Source: Pacificimonas flava
GTDB lineage: Bacteria; Pseudomonadota; Alphaproteobacteria; Sphingomonadales; Sphingomonadaceae
DNA: 64,000 bases
Direction of reading: 5' to 3'
Assembly: GCF_000342165.1 (NCBI RefSeq)
Contig: NZ_AMRV01000002.1
Location: 372,001-436,000 of the forward strand
In this document: positions 1 through 9,946 of the stretch, piece after piece
Numbering within the stretch: position 1 is the stretch's first letter
Layout: each line of letters begins with the position of its first letter
Program-made: the position numbers and the translations under genes
Notes under the pieces: generated by a model
What the model was told of the DNA's origin: nothing
What the model saw: the letters and a program-made list of their open reading frames with translations, nothing else
Databases searched by the model: none

Positions 1-1040
1 GCGGTATAATGGCTGAGTGTCAGATCCAGCGACCAGCCTGCAAGCGCGCCCGCCGCACCGATGCCGGTAAGAAGTTCGCTCGTTTCCGACAGACCGCGCG
101 TTACGCCGGCTACACCCACGAAGCTCGGTGCCCCGTCGGCACCGGTCAGGAAACTTACCGGATCAGCGGCATCCTCCTCGTCAAGGAGCAGCGCCGCGAG
201 GCTGCGGATGGTCCAGCCGTCTGTAAGATCGAAATTGCCTCGCAGGCGAATTTGGTCCTCGCGGCTGTCTACCACCGAATCCTGCGCAGCGATACGCAGC
301 GGAAATCCAAGTTCCGTATCGACAATCGCCTGCTCGGCGAGCGGCGTGCCTGGCGCCGCGGTACGCCACTGCTGGGGCTGACCCTCATTTTCGAAATGGC
401 GGTAACCGGCGCTGATACCACCGCGATTCCCAAGGACCAGATCGACCTGCCCATCCAGCGCGTAGCCGAACAGATCCTCGTTCGTGGCGTAGTATTTGTA
501 GTTCTGGAAGATGCCTTGTGCATTCAGCCGCACCGACTCTTCGCGGATTCCACGCGTATCGAGGCGCAGCGTGCCGCCCAGCGAATTGCCTGAATAGCGC
601 GCCGAGGTGGGGCCATAGATGATCTCCGCCCGCGCCACGTCATCCGGTGCCAACACCGCCCATTTGGGCGCGGTATCGAAGCTGGCGCCGAGGAAATCGG
701 AAATCAGGAAGCCGTCAACCGTCACCAGGGCGCGCGGCGTCTGACTGGTGTGCATGTTTCGGAATGACAGGGTGGCGTTGGGGTCACCAATATAGCGCTT
801 TCGCACGATCAGATTGGGCGCGTAACGCAGCGTATCCTCGACGTTCGCGGCGTTGATGGCGCCGATCTGGTCGCTGCCGATGCCGACGCCGAGCGCTGGC
901 GTGTTGAGATTTTTCAAATCGCGGTCCGAACGTGCAGCGGTGATCGTGATGGCCGCTTCCTCATATCCGGCGGTGGATTCGGCGTGCGCCGGCAGCGCCG
1001 CAGCAAGCGCGGCGGTCAGCACGGTAAGGCTGGTCCTCAT
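1..1040 (-). CDS. TonB-dependent receptor, N-terminal part (truncated by window edge)
   Basis: This is an outer-membrane receptor for TonB-energised uptake. Translation from the ATG at 1040 gives a signal peptide ending near residue 22 (LPAHA), then a plug domain with the family pattern ITITAARSD, an ITG-like GAINAANVEDTLRYAPN segment, and a DVARAEIIYGP..ARYSGNSLGG motif. The first beta-strands of the barrel follow (about 345 residues visible). The gene runs off the left edge, so barrel, substrate and C-terminus cannot be judged. An AAGGA lies 13 bases before the ATG. A DUF2946 gene lies 213 bases upstream in the same direction, a pairing often seen with metal (copper) receptors, so metal uptake is a plausible but unproven role. 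Confidence 0.88.
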   Translation of the reverse strand, partial: MRTSLTVLTAALAAALPAHAESTAGYEEAAITITAARSDRDLKNLNTPALGVGIGSDQIGAINAANVEDTLRYAPNLIVRKRYIGDPNATLSFRNMHTSQTPRALVTVDGFLISDFLGASFDTAPKWAVLAPDDVARAEIIYGPTSARYSGNSLGGTLRLDTRGIREESVRLNAQGIFQNYKYYATNEDLFGYALDGQVDLVLGNRGGISAGYRHFENEGQPQQWRTAAPGTPLAEQAIVDTELGFPLRIAAQDSVVDSREDQIRLRGNFDLTDGWTIRSLAALLLDEEDAADPVSFLTGADGAPSFVGVAGVTRGLSETSELLTGIGAAGALAGWSLDLTLSHYT

Positions 1041-1253
1041 TCCTGAATGGTCCTTGGCTCGTCCGGCCCAGCATCCCGTGCTGCAGACCGGTTGTCGCAG
1101 AGCCGCATCGACGCTGCGCCGGAGGGAGGCGCCACCCCGAAGATTACGGGACGGCGCGGTGCCGGCGCACGGAACAATGCGGAGCTTCGATGGCTGCGCA
1201 GCCGGGCCGGAAAGCGGCAGAACACTGCCGCGCCTGTTCAGCCTCGCCGCGCG

Positions 1254-1667
1254 TCAGCTTTGCGCGGGCGGGCCTCGCTCGGGCGGCGGCGGCGCAGCCA
1301 TCCGCGGCAGGACAAGATCTGCGATCACGCCGGCCGCCCGAAAGGCCACGGGCATCCAAAGGTGCGGAAGGAGCTCCGAGAACGCTTCGGGTAGCGCGTG
1401 ACCGGTGATCGTCGCCGCATAGTCGCAAGGACTGGAGCCTTGCCGGCCTTCATGCTGCTCGCTGTCCGCGCCGATGCCGTATTTTTCGGCGGAAACGCGG
1501 GTCTGGATAACCCCCTGACCCGTACAGATCGTCAGCAGGAATCCGTCATCGCTCTGCACCGGCATGAAGCCCTGCGGAATCATGATCCGCATAAGCATCG
1601 CCAGCCCGAACAGCGCCGCATACATGGTGCGGTTTCTGGCTGTCCGAAGATGGCGGCGAGCGGTCAT
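1254..1667 (-). CDS. DUF2946 family protein
   Basis: A small protein of about 137 residues. It has an N-terminal membrane segment (YAALFGLAMLMRIMIP), the characteristic IPQGFMPV motif directly after it, an LTICTGQG segment and a later PCDYAA motif. These match the layout of DUF2946 proteins (function unknown). I prefer the ATG at 1667 because it puts the membrane segment near the N-terminus as in the family. An ATG at 1748 would add 27 unconserved residues, and neither start has a convincing ribosome-binding site. It precedes the TonB receptor on the same strand and may be co-transcribed with it. A link to copper is inferred from family context only. Confidence 0.72.
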   Translation of the reverse strand: MTARRHLRTARNRTMYAALFGLAMLMRIMIPQGFMPVQSDDGFLLTICTGQGVIQTRVSAEKYGIGADSEQHEGRQGSSPCDYAATITGHALPEAFSELLPHLWMPVAFRAAGVIADLVLPRMAAPPPPERGPPAQS

Positions 1668-1856
1668 CACCGCAGCGTCATAGCCTTCCCTTGCCAGCCT
1701 GTCAGGCGCAACATTCCGCCGCACAGACCCCTGTACTTCTGTACTCATTGGACATGCCGTCGAGGAAAGCCGGACCAGGGCGCGATAGGCGAACGGTCTC
1801 GCCCCCTCCCTGTGTCGATGATAGGCTAAAATGCCGTTGTGAACAGGAGCACGAAA

Positions 1857-2567
1857 TCACTCCCGTCCCGGCGACCCGCTCAAGTTATTTGCATTTTCCG
1901 CACGGCTGACAAGCTCTATGTAGAGCATCTCAAGATCCTTCCGGCTGATGTCGAGCACCTCCCCATAATCAGCGAGCACCGCATCGAAATCGGCTTCGGT
2001 CAGATTCGCCGGATGCACAGGCGGATGTGAATGCGGGGTAGCGTGGGCCTGATGTGGATAGGATCGGCCCAGCATCCGGTTGCAAATGACAGCCGCGATC
2101 ACGAGCAGTACCGTGTTGATAACCACCGGCGCGAACACGACCAAGAAGCCGTCTTCGATCGTCTGCGGAGCGGCGAGAACAGCCGTCAGGGCGCAGGCGC
2201 CGCCTGGAGGATGCAGGCACCGTAGCAGCGACATCGCGGCGATGGCTGCGCCTACCGCCAGACTGGCCGCCAGAACAGGTGACGGCACTGACAGCACGGT
2301 CGCAACACCAATCACGGCGGACAAGGCGTTGCCGCCAAGAACCGCCCAAGGCCGCGCCAGCGGGCTCGCCGGCACAGCGAACAGCAGCACGGCGGAGGCC
2401 CCCATCGGGGCCATCAGGACCGGCAGGTTCGGCGAAGGACCGATTATGAGCGCCGTCAACGCGCCAGTTGCCGCGATGCCGATGAGGGCGCCCGCCGCGT
2501 TGCGTAGCCATTCCTCCGCAACCAAGCGAGCAAAGGTGGAGGGGAGGCGGCGCACCAAGTATAGCAT
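1857..2567 (-). CDS. HPP family membrane protein, lacking the usual C-terminal CBS domains
   Basis: An integral membrane protein of 236 residues with about four to five hydrophobic segments between residues 22 and 165 and the family-naming motif HPPGGA at residues 119-124. After the last helix comes a histidine-rich loop and a helix (LTEADFDAVLADYGEVLDI, residues 190-208). In many family members this helix leads into two CBS domains. Here the protein stops about 30 residues later, so the CBS pair is absent. HPP proteins have been linked to nitrite transport in cyanobacteria and plants, but the role here is unknown. It is divergent from the esterase at 2783. Confidence 0.82.
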   Translation of the reverse strand: MLYLVRRLPSTFARLVAEEWLRNAAGALIGIAATGALTALIIGPSPNLPVLMAPMGASAVLLFAVPASPLARPWAVLGGNALSAVIGVATVLSVPSPVLAASLAVGAAIAAMSLLRCLHPPGGACALTAVLAAPQTIEDGFLVVFAPVVINTVLLVIAAVICNRMLGRSYPHQAHATPHSHPPVHPANLTEADFDAVLADYGEVLDISRKDLEMLYIELVSRAENANNLSGSPGRE

Positions 2568-2782
2568 GCGCGGCCTGTTGGCACCGATCCGCCGCCAATT
2601 GAACCTTTCGGCAAGGCAAAAGTTTGCAATTCTCGCGCGCCGCTCAACTGCTCATGCCGGCACAGCGGAACGGAGGTGGCCCTCCGAAAACAGCGCGCGC
2701 TGCAGGCCCTCCTCATTCCGCGGCTTGCGGGCACCATCGGCGTGTCTACAAGGATGGGAAGACCACAGGGAGGGAAACGCTG

Positions 2783-3748
2783 ATGACCAAGCCGTTCGTT
2801 CGCGCAGACGTGCAGGCCGTCCTCGACATGCTGGCCCAGCAGGAGGGGCCGAAAATGCACGAGGTCGAGCCGGACATGGCACGGCAGATGATGCTCGCCA
2901 TGGGTCAGATCGCGGAGCGGCCACGCGGCGACCTGTTCGCCGTCAGCGACATTCGCGTCCCCTCGGGCCACGGACATGATATTCCCGCGCGTGTCTATCA
3001 TCCGTCCGAACCGGACGGTCCCGCCCCCGCGCTCGTCTTTTATCATGGGGGCGGCTGGGTGATCGGCGATCTGGAAACCCACGATTCGCTATGTGCGGAG
3101 ATGGCGCGCCAGCTTGGCATGACGGTGCTGTCGGTCGATTACCGACTGGCGCCTGAGCATAAATTCCCGGCCGCCGGAGAGGATTGCATCGCCGCGACCA
3201 CCTGGGCGGCGAACAGCCCCGCCGAGCTGGGGCACGACGTCACCGGCCTCGTCCTGTCGGGAGACAGCGCAGGCGGCAACATGACCGCGATCACGGCGCA
3301 GGCGCTGACCGGCACGCTTCCGGTGCCGATCCTTGCGCAGTTCCTCATCTATCCCGGCGTCGACATGACGGCGTCGACCGGCTCCATGCAGGAATTCGGC
3401 GAAGGCTATCTGCTGACGGCCGAGGGGATGCAATGGTTCTCGAACCATTATCTCGGCGCGCCGGCGGATGTGGAGGACCCGCGCGCATCGCCGCTGAAGG
3501 CAGAAAGCCTGGCCGGGCAGCCGCGCGCGCTTGTCTACACGTGCGGTCTCGACCCTCTGCGCGATCAGGGCCGCGCCTATGCCGGCCGGCTGATCGCCTC
3601 CGGAGTGCGCACGATCTACAGAGAGGCGCCAGGGCAGATCCACGGCAGCTTCAACCTGCGGCAGGCGATCCCCTCCGCACAGGAGGATCTGAGCGCCTGC
3701 ATCGCGGACCTGAAACATCTCTTGAACGAGGCCGTTGCCCCGGAATGA
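2783..3748 (+). CDS. alpha/beta hydrolase of the hormone-sensitive-lipase family (esterase)
   Basis: A 321-residue esterase or lipase of family IV. It shows the oxyanion motif HGGGW (residues 88-92), the nucleophile elbow GDSAGG with Ser162, and likely Asp257 (CGLDPLRD) and His287 (QIHGSF) completing the triad. No signal peptide is seen, so it is probably cytoplasmic. The ATG at 2783 is preceded by GGGAGGG at 2768-2774. An in-frame upstream extension has no family similarity and was rejected. The stop overlaps the rppH start by ATGA. Natural substrate unknown; short-chain acyl esters are typical. Confidence 0.87.
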   Translation: MTKPFVRADVQAVLDMLAQQEGPKMHEVEPDMARQMMLAMGQIAERPRGDLFAVSDIRVPSGHGHDIPARVYHPSEPDGPAPALVFYHGGGWVIGDLETHDSLCAEMARQLGMTVLSVDYRLAPEHKFPAAGEDCIAATTWAANSPAELGHDVTGLVLSGDSAGGNMTAITAQALTGTLPVPILAQFLIYPGVDMTASTGSMQEFGEGYLLTAEGMQWFSNHYLGAPADVEDPRASPLKAESLAGQPRALVYTCGLDPLRDQGRAYAGRLIASGVRTIYREAPGQIHGSFNLRQAIPSAQEDLSACIADLKHLLNEAVAPE

Positions 3749-4254
3749 ACAAAGCAAACCCGGAACGACCCACGCAGACGCCGACCCACCCCAGCGGACT
3801 GCCCTTTCGTCCCTGTGTGGGCATCATGCTGCTGAATGCGGAGGGCCGCGTCTTCACAGCGAAGCGGCTCGATAATCCGGCCGATTACTGGCAGATGCCC
3901 CAGGGGGGGATCGACGAGGGCGAACAGCCGCGCAGCGCGGCGCTGCGAGAGCTTGAGGAGGAAACCGGGATCGGCCCGAATCTTGTCGAGATCCTCGCGG
4001 AAAGCAGCGGTTGGCTGCATTACACCCTGCCCGACGACCTGGTCGGAAAAATGTGGAAGGGTCGCTTTTGCGGACAGTCGCAGAAGTGGTTCGCCATGCG
4101 CTTTCTCGGCAGCGACGAAGACGTGGACATCGCGCAGGAGCATCCAGAATTCAGCGAGTGGCGCTGGGCCGAGCGGCAGACGCTGCCCGACCGGATCGTA
4201 CCGTTCAAGACGCAGCTGTACCGCGACGTGTTGAGCGAATTCGGGGACGTTTGA
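3745..4254 (+). CDS. rppH: RNA pyrophosphohydrolase (Nudix)
   Basis: Removes pyrophosphate from 5'-triphosphate RNA ends and so triggers RNA decay. The 169-residue protein carries a complete Nudix box beginning at Gly54, with E60, R68-E69, E72 and E73 in the GX5EX7REUXEEXGU pattern. Also present are the RppH-type [11 protein letters not shown] start and [12 protein letters not shown] lead-in, and [13 protein letters not shown], which is characteristic of the RppH/IalA group. The start overlaps the esterase stop by four bases, so translation is probably coupled. Confidence 0.92.
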   Translation: MNKANPERPTQTPTHPSGLPFRPCVGIMLLNAEGRVFTAKRLDNPADYWQMPQGGIDEGEQPRSAALRELEEETGIGPNLVEILAESSGWLHYTLPDDLVGKMWKGRFCGQSQKWFAMRFLGSDEDVDIAQEHPEFSEWRWAERQTLPDRIVPFKTQLYRDVLSEFGDV

Positions 4255-4290
4255 GCGCGGCCCCTCTCCGTCCCATAGAGTGAGGTCGGA

Positions 4291-5550
4291 TCAGGCGGGG
4301 CCCTTCGCATCGTCCTCATGCGTCGCGGCCCAGACCATGCTGCCCGCCGTGAACCCATGGATCAGCGTGGAGAGAAGAATGGTGAACGCCGCCGTCGCCC
4401 ACAGGCGTTCCTCATGATCGAACTCGAACTGCCCGCACGCATAGGCCAGGTAGTAGATCGAGCCGATGCCGCGCACGCCGTAAAAGGCGACGACGCCGCG
4501 CTGGCGCCGGTGCAGCGGCGTACCGATCAGCGACAACAAGCCGAATGCCGGCCGGATCAGAAAGACGAGCGCGCAGCCGATCAGGGCATCGGTCAGCGTC
4601 AGATAATCGAAAAGCAACGGCAGCGTGCCGCCAAGCAGGACCAGCATGATCGCCGTGACGGCATGTTCGATGGCCTCGGAAAAGCCGTGCAGCCGCGTGT
4701 GGAAGGCGTGCTTCGCCTCCCGCTGGCGCAGCACAATTCCCATGATGAAGGCCGCGATGAACCCGTACCCTTCCAAAAGTTCGGTCAGTCCGTAGGTGAA
4801 GAGGACCCCCGCGAGGGCCACAACGCCCGAACCACTTTCGGCAAGAATGTTCCGGCTTGGAATGGCGAAGATCAGCTGGCCCAGAAGCTTGCCCGCGACG
4901 ATACCCGCGATCCCGCCGAGGACGATCTTGTAGACAAGATAGAAGCCCGCCCAGGTGCCGCCCCATTGCAGAATGTCAGAACCATATGTTCCGATGAAAA
5001 GGGACAGGTACACGAAGGGGAAGGCAAGGCCGTCGTTGAGGCCCGCCTCGGTGGTCAGGGCGAAGCGAACGGGATGCTCGCCCCCTTCCAGCGGTGGTCC
5101 GACCTGCACGTCCTGCGCCAACACCGGATCCGTGGGGGCCAGTGCGGCCGCCAGCAGGACCGCCGCGGCGAGCGACATGCCGGCTGCAAGGCCGAGGGCG
5201 GCAACCGCCAGCACCGACAGCGGCATGGCGACGAGCAGCAGGCGAATGGTCGGCGACCACAGGGTCATCCGGAACACGCGGTCGATGCGCAGGCCGGTTC
5301 CGAACAGCGCCAGAATGACCGTCACCTCGGCCAGAAGCTCCCACAGGATCGGCCGTTCCAGCGGATTGAACGCCTCCGGCATCCCCGGCAGGAAGCCGAA
5401 CACCAGCGCGCCGCCGACGATCAGCAGCCCCGATGGTGCCGGCTCATGCCCAATAAGGAAACGCGGCAGCCAATAGGCCACGATGATGACGAAACCGCAG
5501 CCGGCCAGAAGGATGTGGTAGGGCGCGACGCCAAACAGTGCTTCGTCCAT
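4291..5550 (-). CDS. CPA1-type cation:proton antiporter (Na+/H+ exchanger)
   Basis: A polytopic inner-membrane protein of 419 residues that exchanges protons for sodium or potassium. CPA1 hallmarks are present: APTDPVLAQDV with Asp141, and EAGLNDGLAFPF with the ND pair at 172-173, together with about 12 hydrophobic segments. The ATG at 5550 (MDEALFGVAP) follows a GGGGACGG purine stretch and puts the first helix at residue 12. A longer reading to 5646 adds a hydrophilic tail without family support. The gene is divergent from the flavin reductase at 5696. Ion specificity cannot be read from the sequence. Confidence 0.87.
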   Translation of the reverse strand: MDEALFGVAPYHILLAGCGFVIIVAYWLPRFLIGHEPAPSGLLIVGGALVFGFLPGMPEAFNPLERPILWELLAEVTVILALFGTGLRIDRVFRMTLWSPTIRLLLVAMPLSVLAVAALGLAAGMSLAAAVLLAAALAPTDPVLAQDVQVGPPLEGGEHPVRFALTTEAGLNDGLAFPFVYLSLFIGTYGSDILQWGGTWAGFYLVYKIVLGGIAGIVAGKLLGQLIFAIPSRNILAESGSGVVALAGVLFTYGLTELLEGYGFIAAFIMGIVLRQREAKHAFHTRLHGFSEAIEHAVTAIMLVLLGGTLPLLFDYLTLTDALIGCALVFLIRPAFGLLSLIGTPLHRRQRGVVAFYGVRGIGSIYYLAYACGQFEFDHEERLWATAAFTILLSTLIHGFTAGSMVWAATHEDDAKGPA

Positions 5551-5695
5551 CTCGGTCCGTCCCCGCCAAATGCCCTCTTCATCATGCGATAGGTGATATT
5601 CGTGGCCTGTCCGCCAGCCCACCGTAGAGGTAGCATCATAACCCACGGGGTGGGCCGCCAGTGCCCGCCATCAGGAAAGAATTGGAAGAACAGCT

Positions 5696-6796
5696 ATGAG
5701 CGAAAGCCTTTCCCCCTTGTTTCAGCCGGTGAAATTCGGCGCCTTCGAGCTGAAGAACCGCATCGTGATGGCGCCGCTGACGCGGGGCCGGTCATCGCTG
5801 GACGGCGTGCCGCAGGACCTGAAGATCGAATATTATCGTCAGCGCGCCGAAGCCGGGCTGATTATCGCGGAAGCCACCGGCATCAGCCGGGTGGGGCTCG
5901 GCTGGCCCAGCGCACCGGGCATCTGGTCGGACGAACAGGTGGAAGCGTGGAAGCCCGTGACCGATGCCGTGCACGAAGCGGGCGGCCTGATCGTCTCGCA
6001 GCTATGGCATATGGGCCGGCTGTCGCACCAGGAAACGACCGGTGAGCAGCCCGTCTCCGCCTCCGCCATCCAGGCGCCCGGCCAGGCCCATACGCCGACC
6101 GGCAAGAAAGACTATCCGGAGCCCCGCGCGCTCGGCGTCGACGAAATCAAGGCCACGGTCGAGGATTATGCGAAGGCGGCGGCCAATGCGCGCCGGGCGG
6201 GCTTCGACGGCGTCCAGGTGCATGGTGCCAACGGCTATCTGATCGACCAGTTTCTGAAGCCGAACACCAATGACCGGGACGACGATTATGGCGGTTCCAT
6301 CGAGAACCGCGTGCGCTTTCTGAAGGACGTGATGCAGGCCGTCACCGCGGAAATCGGCGGTGACCGCACGTCGCTGCGCCTGTCGCCGAACGGCATGGTG
6401 CAGGGGGCGCACGATCCGCGCCCCGAACGTGTGTTCGGAGAGGCGGCGCGCATGCTGAACGCGTTCGACCTCGCCTTCCTCGAAATGCGGGAGTCGCGGT
6501 CGGACGGCACGTTCGCGCCCTCCGACGACCCGCAGATCAGCCCGCTTATCCGCGTTCTGTTCAACGGCCCGCTCGTCCTGAACGGGGATTATGATGCCAG
6601 CGGCGCCGCAGAGGCAGTGCGCAAGGACGCGGCCGATGCCATCGCCTTCGGCCGCCCCTTCATCGGCAATCCCGATTTCGTATCGAGAGTCCGGAACGGC
6701 TGGCCGCTGCGCGAGGCGGATATGAAGACATGGTACTCGGCCGGGCCCGAGGGTTACACCGATTACGAGGCCTACACGCAGGACAAGGCAGCCTGA
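5696..6796 (+). CDS. old yellow enzyme family NADH:flavin oxidoreductase / alkene reductase
   Basis: An FMN-dependent reductase of 366 residues that reduces activated C=C bonds, nitro compounds or N-ethylmaleimide-like electrophiles. It begins with LFQPVKFGAFELKNRIVMAPLTR, typical of the family, has the substrate-binding HGAN motif (His176, Asn179), YGGSIENRVRF, and the C-terminal AFGRPFIGNPDF phosphate-binding region. The overall layout is NemA/XenB-like. It stands alone, with a strong terminator just after the stop. Physiological substrate unknown; detoxification of electrophiles is the usual suggestion. Confidence 0.9.
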   Translation: MSESLSPLFQPVKFGAFELKNRIVMAPLTRGRSSLDGVPQDLKIEYYRQRAEAGLIIAEATGISRVGLGWPSAPGIWSDEQVEAWKPVTDAVHEAGGLIVSQLWHMGRLSHQETTGEQPVSASAIQAPGQAHTPTGKKDYPEPRALGVDEIKATVEDYAKAAANARRAGFDGVQVHGANGYLIDQFLKPNTNDRDDDYGGSIENRVRFLKDVMQAVTAEIGGDRTSLRLSPNGMVQGAHDPRPERVFGEAARMLNAFDLAFLEMRESRSDGTFAPSDDPQISPLIRVLFNGPLVLNGDYDASGAAEAVRKDAADAIAFGRPFIGNPDFVSRVRNGWPLREADMKTWYSAGPEGYTDYEAYTQDKAA

Positions 6797-6821
6797 GGCT
6801 CAGCCGTCAAAGCGTAAAAAA

Positions 6822-6860
6822 GGGGCGGCCCGCACATCAGCGGACCGCCCCATTTTTTTG
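6822..6860. terminator. bidirectional rho-independent terminator between the OYE gene and infC
   Basis: Arms 6822-6833 and 6840-6851 pair over 12 positions with one mismatch around a 6-base loop. A run of seven T follows on the plus strand (6853-6859) and six A precede the stem. The same hairpin can therefore end the plus-strand reductase transcript and the minus-strand thrS-infC transcript. Confidence 0.85.
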
Positions 6861-6899
6861 CGAACGTTCGTCTTTGCCCGCGTCTAGCGGACGGAAGCC

Positions 6900-7460
6900 T
6901 CAGGCCTGGCCCTTCAGCTTGGGCGCGATCACCATCAGCATCTGGCGACCCTCCATCTTCGGATGCGCCTCGACCTTGGCCACGTCCTTGGTATCTTCCT
7001 GCACCTTCTGCAGCAGTTGCATTCCAAGCTGCTGGTGCGCCATTTCGCGGCCACGGAAACGCAGCGTCACCTTTACCTTGTCGCCATCGTCGATGAACTC
7101 GTGGACCTTCTTCATCTTCACGCCATAATCATGGTCGTCGATGTTCGGACGCATTTTGATCTCCTTGATCTCCTGCGTCTTCTGCTTCTTCTTGGCCGCG
7201 TTCGCCTTCTTCTGGGCGTCGTACTTGAATTTGCCGATGTCCAGAAACTTCGCAACCGGCGGGTCGGCCGTCGGGCTGACGATCACGAGATCCAGCCCGG
7301 CATCCTTTGCCTGATCGATCGCTTCCCTCGTATACATGACGCCGAGGTTCTCACCCTCGTCGTCGATGACCCGGACCTTATTCTCTTGAATGAATTCGTT
7401 GTAGCGCGGTCCGGAAAATGGTGGCGGGGTTCCCCCACGCCGGGAAAGAGGCGGTCGAAT
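6900..7460 (-). CDS. infC: translation initiation factor IF-3, ATT start codon
   Basis: Binds the 30S subunit and controls start-codon fidelity. The frame matches IF-3 from an ATT codon at 7460: [10 protein letters not shown], then [24 protein letters not shown], the [16 protein letters not shown] linker and the C-terminal domain ending [11 protein letters not shown] (186 residues). No ATG, GTG or TTG precedes the conserved N-terminal domain; the first ATG would delete about 40 conserved residues. An AAGGAG sits 8 bases before the ATT. A rare start is the known autoregulatory device of infC in E. coli, where IF-3 rejects its own AUU. thrS lies upstream on the same strand. Confidence 0.93.
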   Translation of the reverse strand: MRPPLSRRGGTPPPFSGPRYNEFIQENKVRVIDDEGENLGVMYTREAIDQAKDAGLDLVIVSPTADPPVAKFLDIGKFKYDAQKKANAAKKKQKTQEIKEIKMRPNIDDHDYGVKMKKVHEFIDDGDKVKVTLRFRGREMAHQQLGMQLLQKVQEDTKDVAKVEAHPKMEGRQMLMVIAPKLKGQA

Positions 7461-7474
7461 AGCAAAGTCTCCTT
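7458..7474 (-). promoter_or_regulatory. infC ribosome-binding site with ATT initiation codon
   Basis: On the minus strand AAGGAG (7474-7469) is followed by an 8-base spacer and ATT (7460-7458). A strong Shine-Dalgarno with a non-canonical start is the arrangement expected for IF-3 autoregulation. Confidence 0.85.
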
Positions 7475-7598
7475 GTTGTTACGTACGAGAGTCGAAGTCT
7501 TAAAATAGGCGTTCGGACAGCAAACGGAAAGGGGCGGCAATTTGCTCCCCCGTCATCGCCATCAAATAGCGGCACTGTGGCAACAGCCCCTTCGTCGT

Positions 7599-9599
7599 TC
7601 AGCGAAGATCGGGAGCGGTCGCCTCCTCCCGCAGTTCCGCCAGGAAGGTCTCAAGCGGCACGACGCGCTGACGCTCCTCAGATCCCAGGCGCCGTATAGC
7701 GACCGTGCCCTCCTCCGCCTCGCGCTTGCCCACGACGAGAAGATACGGAACCTTCGCCAGGCTGTGCTCGCGCACCTTATAGTTGATCTTCTCGTTGCGC
7801 GTGTCGGTTTCCACCCGAATGCCGGCAGCACGAAGCTGGTTCGCGACGTCGCGGGCGTAATCGTCCGCATCGGACACGATTGTCGCGACGACCGCCTGCA
7901 CCGGCGCCAGCCACACCGGCAGGCGTCCGGCGAAATGTTCGATCAGCATGCCGATGAAGCGTTCGTAGCTGCCGAAGATCGCGCGGTGCAGCATGACCGG
8001 TCGGTGCCGCTCGCCATCCTCTCCGATATAGGAGGCGTCGAGGCGTTCCGGCAGCACGCGGTCGGACTGGATGGTGCCGACCTGCCATGTTCGGCCGATG
8101 GCGTCCGTCAGGTGCCATTCCAGCTTCGGCGCATAGAAGGCGCCCTCGCCGGGCAGTTCTTCCCAGCCATATTCTGCAGTCGCCAGGCCGGCATCGCGAA
8201 CCGCGTTCCGCAGTTCCTCCTCCGCCTTGTCCCAGTCGGCATCGGAGCCGAAGCGTTTCTCGGGCCGCAGCGCCAGCTTGATCGAATAGCCTTCGAAGCC
8301 GAGATCGCGATAAATCCGGTCGGCGAGTTCGCAGAACTTCCGCACCTCCTCCACGATCTGATCCTCGCGGCAGAAAATATGCGCGTCGTCCTGCGTGAAC
8401 TGCCGCACGCGCATCAGGCCGTGCAGCGCACCATGCGGCTCGTTCCGGTGACAGCAGCCATTTTCGTACAGGCGCATCGGCAGGTCGCGGTAGGACTTGA
8501 TGCCCTGCTTGAAGATCAGGACGTGCGCCGGACAGTTCATCGGCTTCAGCGCCATCCAATCGGCATCGTCCGATACGATCGGCCCCTCATCCTCGGTATT
8601 GGGAACTTCGTCGGGAATGACGAACATGTTCTCCCGGTACTTGCCCCAATGGCCGGACTGCTCCCACTGGCGCGCGTCCATCACCTGCGGCGTCTTCACC
8701 TCGCGGTACCCGGCGCCGTCGATGGCACGGCGCATATAGGCCTCGAGCTCGCGCCAGATGACGTAGCCCTTCGGATGCCAGAAGACGCTGCCGTGCGCCT
8801 CCTGCTGCAGATGGAACAGGTCCATTTCCGCGCCCAGCTTGCGGTGGTCGCGCTTCGCCGCCTCCTCCAGACGATGGAGATGATCCGCAAGCTGCTTCTT
8901 GTCCAGCCAGCCGGTGCCGTAGATCCGGGACAGCATGGCGTTCTTCTGGTCGCCGCGCCAATAGGCGCCGCTGACCCGCGTCAGCTTAAAGGCGTCGGGC
9001 TTCAGCTTGCCGGTCGAGGCGAGATGCGGGCCGCGGCACATGTCGAGCCAGTCGCCCGCCCGGTAGACGGTCAGTTCCTCACCCTCGGGCAGTTCGGCGG
9101 CCCATTCGGCCTTAAAGCTCTCGCCATGATCCTTGAACCACTGGATCAGCTGCTGGCGCGTCCACACCTCCCGCTCCAGCGGCTTGTCGGCGGCGATGAT
9201 GCGGCGCATCTCCGTCTCGATGGCCGGCAAATCCTCCTCCGTGAAGGGGCCGCGATCCACCGGCGGCGCGAAATCATAGTAGAAGCCGTCATCTGTGGCC
9301 GGACCGAAGGTGATCTGCGTGCCCGGGAACAGATTCTGCACCGCCTCCGCCAGCACATGCGCGTAATCGTGCCGCGCCAGTTCAAGCGCATCGTCCACAT
9401 CCTTCGAAGTGACGAGCGCAAGATCGGCATCGCCCTCGAATGGGCGGTTGAGGTCGCGCAGCTCGCCGTTCACGCGCGCGGCGAGCGAGGCTTTCGCAAG
9501 CCCGGGCCCGATGGCCGCGGCGATATCGGCAGGCGTCGCGCCCGGTTCCACTTCGCGTGAGGAGCCGTCGGGCAGCGAAATCTTGAAATGTTCGGTCAT
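7599..9599 (-). CDS. thrS: threonyl-tRNA synthetase
   Basis: Charges tRNA-Thr with threonine. The 666-residue protein has the N-terminal TGS domain ([23 protein letters not shown]), the editing domain with [11 protein letters not shown], the class II catalytic core including [17 protein letters not shown] (motif 2) and [11 protein letters not shown], and the anticodon-binding C-terminus ([10 protein letters not shown]). The ATG at 9599 follows AGGGAAAG; the in-frame extension upstream is arginine-rich and unlike the family. It is followed after 138 bases by infC on the same strand, a common pairing. Confidence 0.96.
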   Translation of the reverse strand: MTEHFKISLPDGSSREVEPGATPADIAAAIGPGLAKASLAARVNGELRDLNRPFEGDADLALVTSKDVDDALELARHDYAHVLAEAVQNLFPGTQITFGPATDDGFYYDFAPPVDRGPFTEEDLPAIETEMRRIIAADKPLEREVWTRQQLIQWFKDHGESFKAEWAAELPEGEELTVYRAGDWLDMCRGPHLASTGKLKPDAFKLTRVSGAYWRGDQKNAMLSRIYGTGWLDKKQLADHLHRLEEAAKRDHRKLGAEMDLFHLQQEAHGSVFWHPKGYVIWRELEAYMRRAIDGAGYREVKTPQVMDARQWEQSGHWGKYRENMFVIPDEVPNTEDEGPIVSDDADWMALKPMNCPAHVLIFKQGIKSYRDLPMRLYENGCCHRNEPHGALHGLMRVRQFTQDDAHIFCREDQIVEEVRKFCELADRIYRDLGFEGYSIKLALRPEKRFGSDADWDKAEEELRNAVRDAGLATAEYGWEELPGEGAFYAPKLEWHLTDAIGRTWQVGTIQSDRVLPERLDASYIGEDGERHRPVMLHRAIFGSYERFIGMLIEHFAGRLPVWLAPVQAVVATIVSDADDYARDVANQLRAAGIRVETDTRNEKINYKVREHSLAKVPYLLVVGKREAEEGTVAIRRLGSEERQRVVPLETFLAELREEATAPDLR

Positions 9600-9946
9600 G
9601 GCGCTCGGATCTTTCCCTGGCGCGCGGGACCATCCGCACGCCCTTGTCGGCGTTGCCCTGTCATCACGGTTTCGGGAGGTCAACGCCGCACCGCCCGAAA
9701 CCGGGCGGCGGCTGAGCCTCTCAGGCGAGGCCCGGCCGCCCCCGGAATACCGAGGTGCTGGTCGTGGGCGTCGCCCCTCGGCGCTGCGGAACAACGAACG
9801 AAGACGGCGCAACCTGAAGGGCGGTCATGAATTGCATCACATAAGCAGAGATAGGCTGAGCGGCCCCGATTTGAAAGGACCGCTAAGACTCCCTTAGACT
9901 TCGCTTCGCTAGGAAGAAGTCGCATCGGTCAACTTTGGGAAGACGC
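9600..9946. other. divergent leader region between thrS and a small membrane protein gene
   Basis: No convincing gene is seen in these 347 bases. On the thrS side a 7-bp GC stem with a 4-base loop (9691-9708) and a second small stem (CTGAG/CTCAG, around 9713-9725) lie in the untranslated leader. Neither is followed by a T-run, so they are not obvious terminators. They could be leader structures, but no known threonine riboswitch or T-box pattern was recognised. Confidence 0.4.

Noticed and set aside
1041-1253. Cobalamin riboswitch upstream of the TonB receptor
   Set aside because: No B12-box-like sequence was found in the leader.
7542-9560. A 672-codon plus-strand frame antisense to thrS
   Set aside because: Antisense shadow; thrS is certain.
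9600-9946. T-box or TPP riboswitch upstream of thrS
   Set aside because: A CTGAGA word and hairpins occur, but the remaining conserved elements of either riboswitch are missing.
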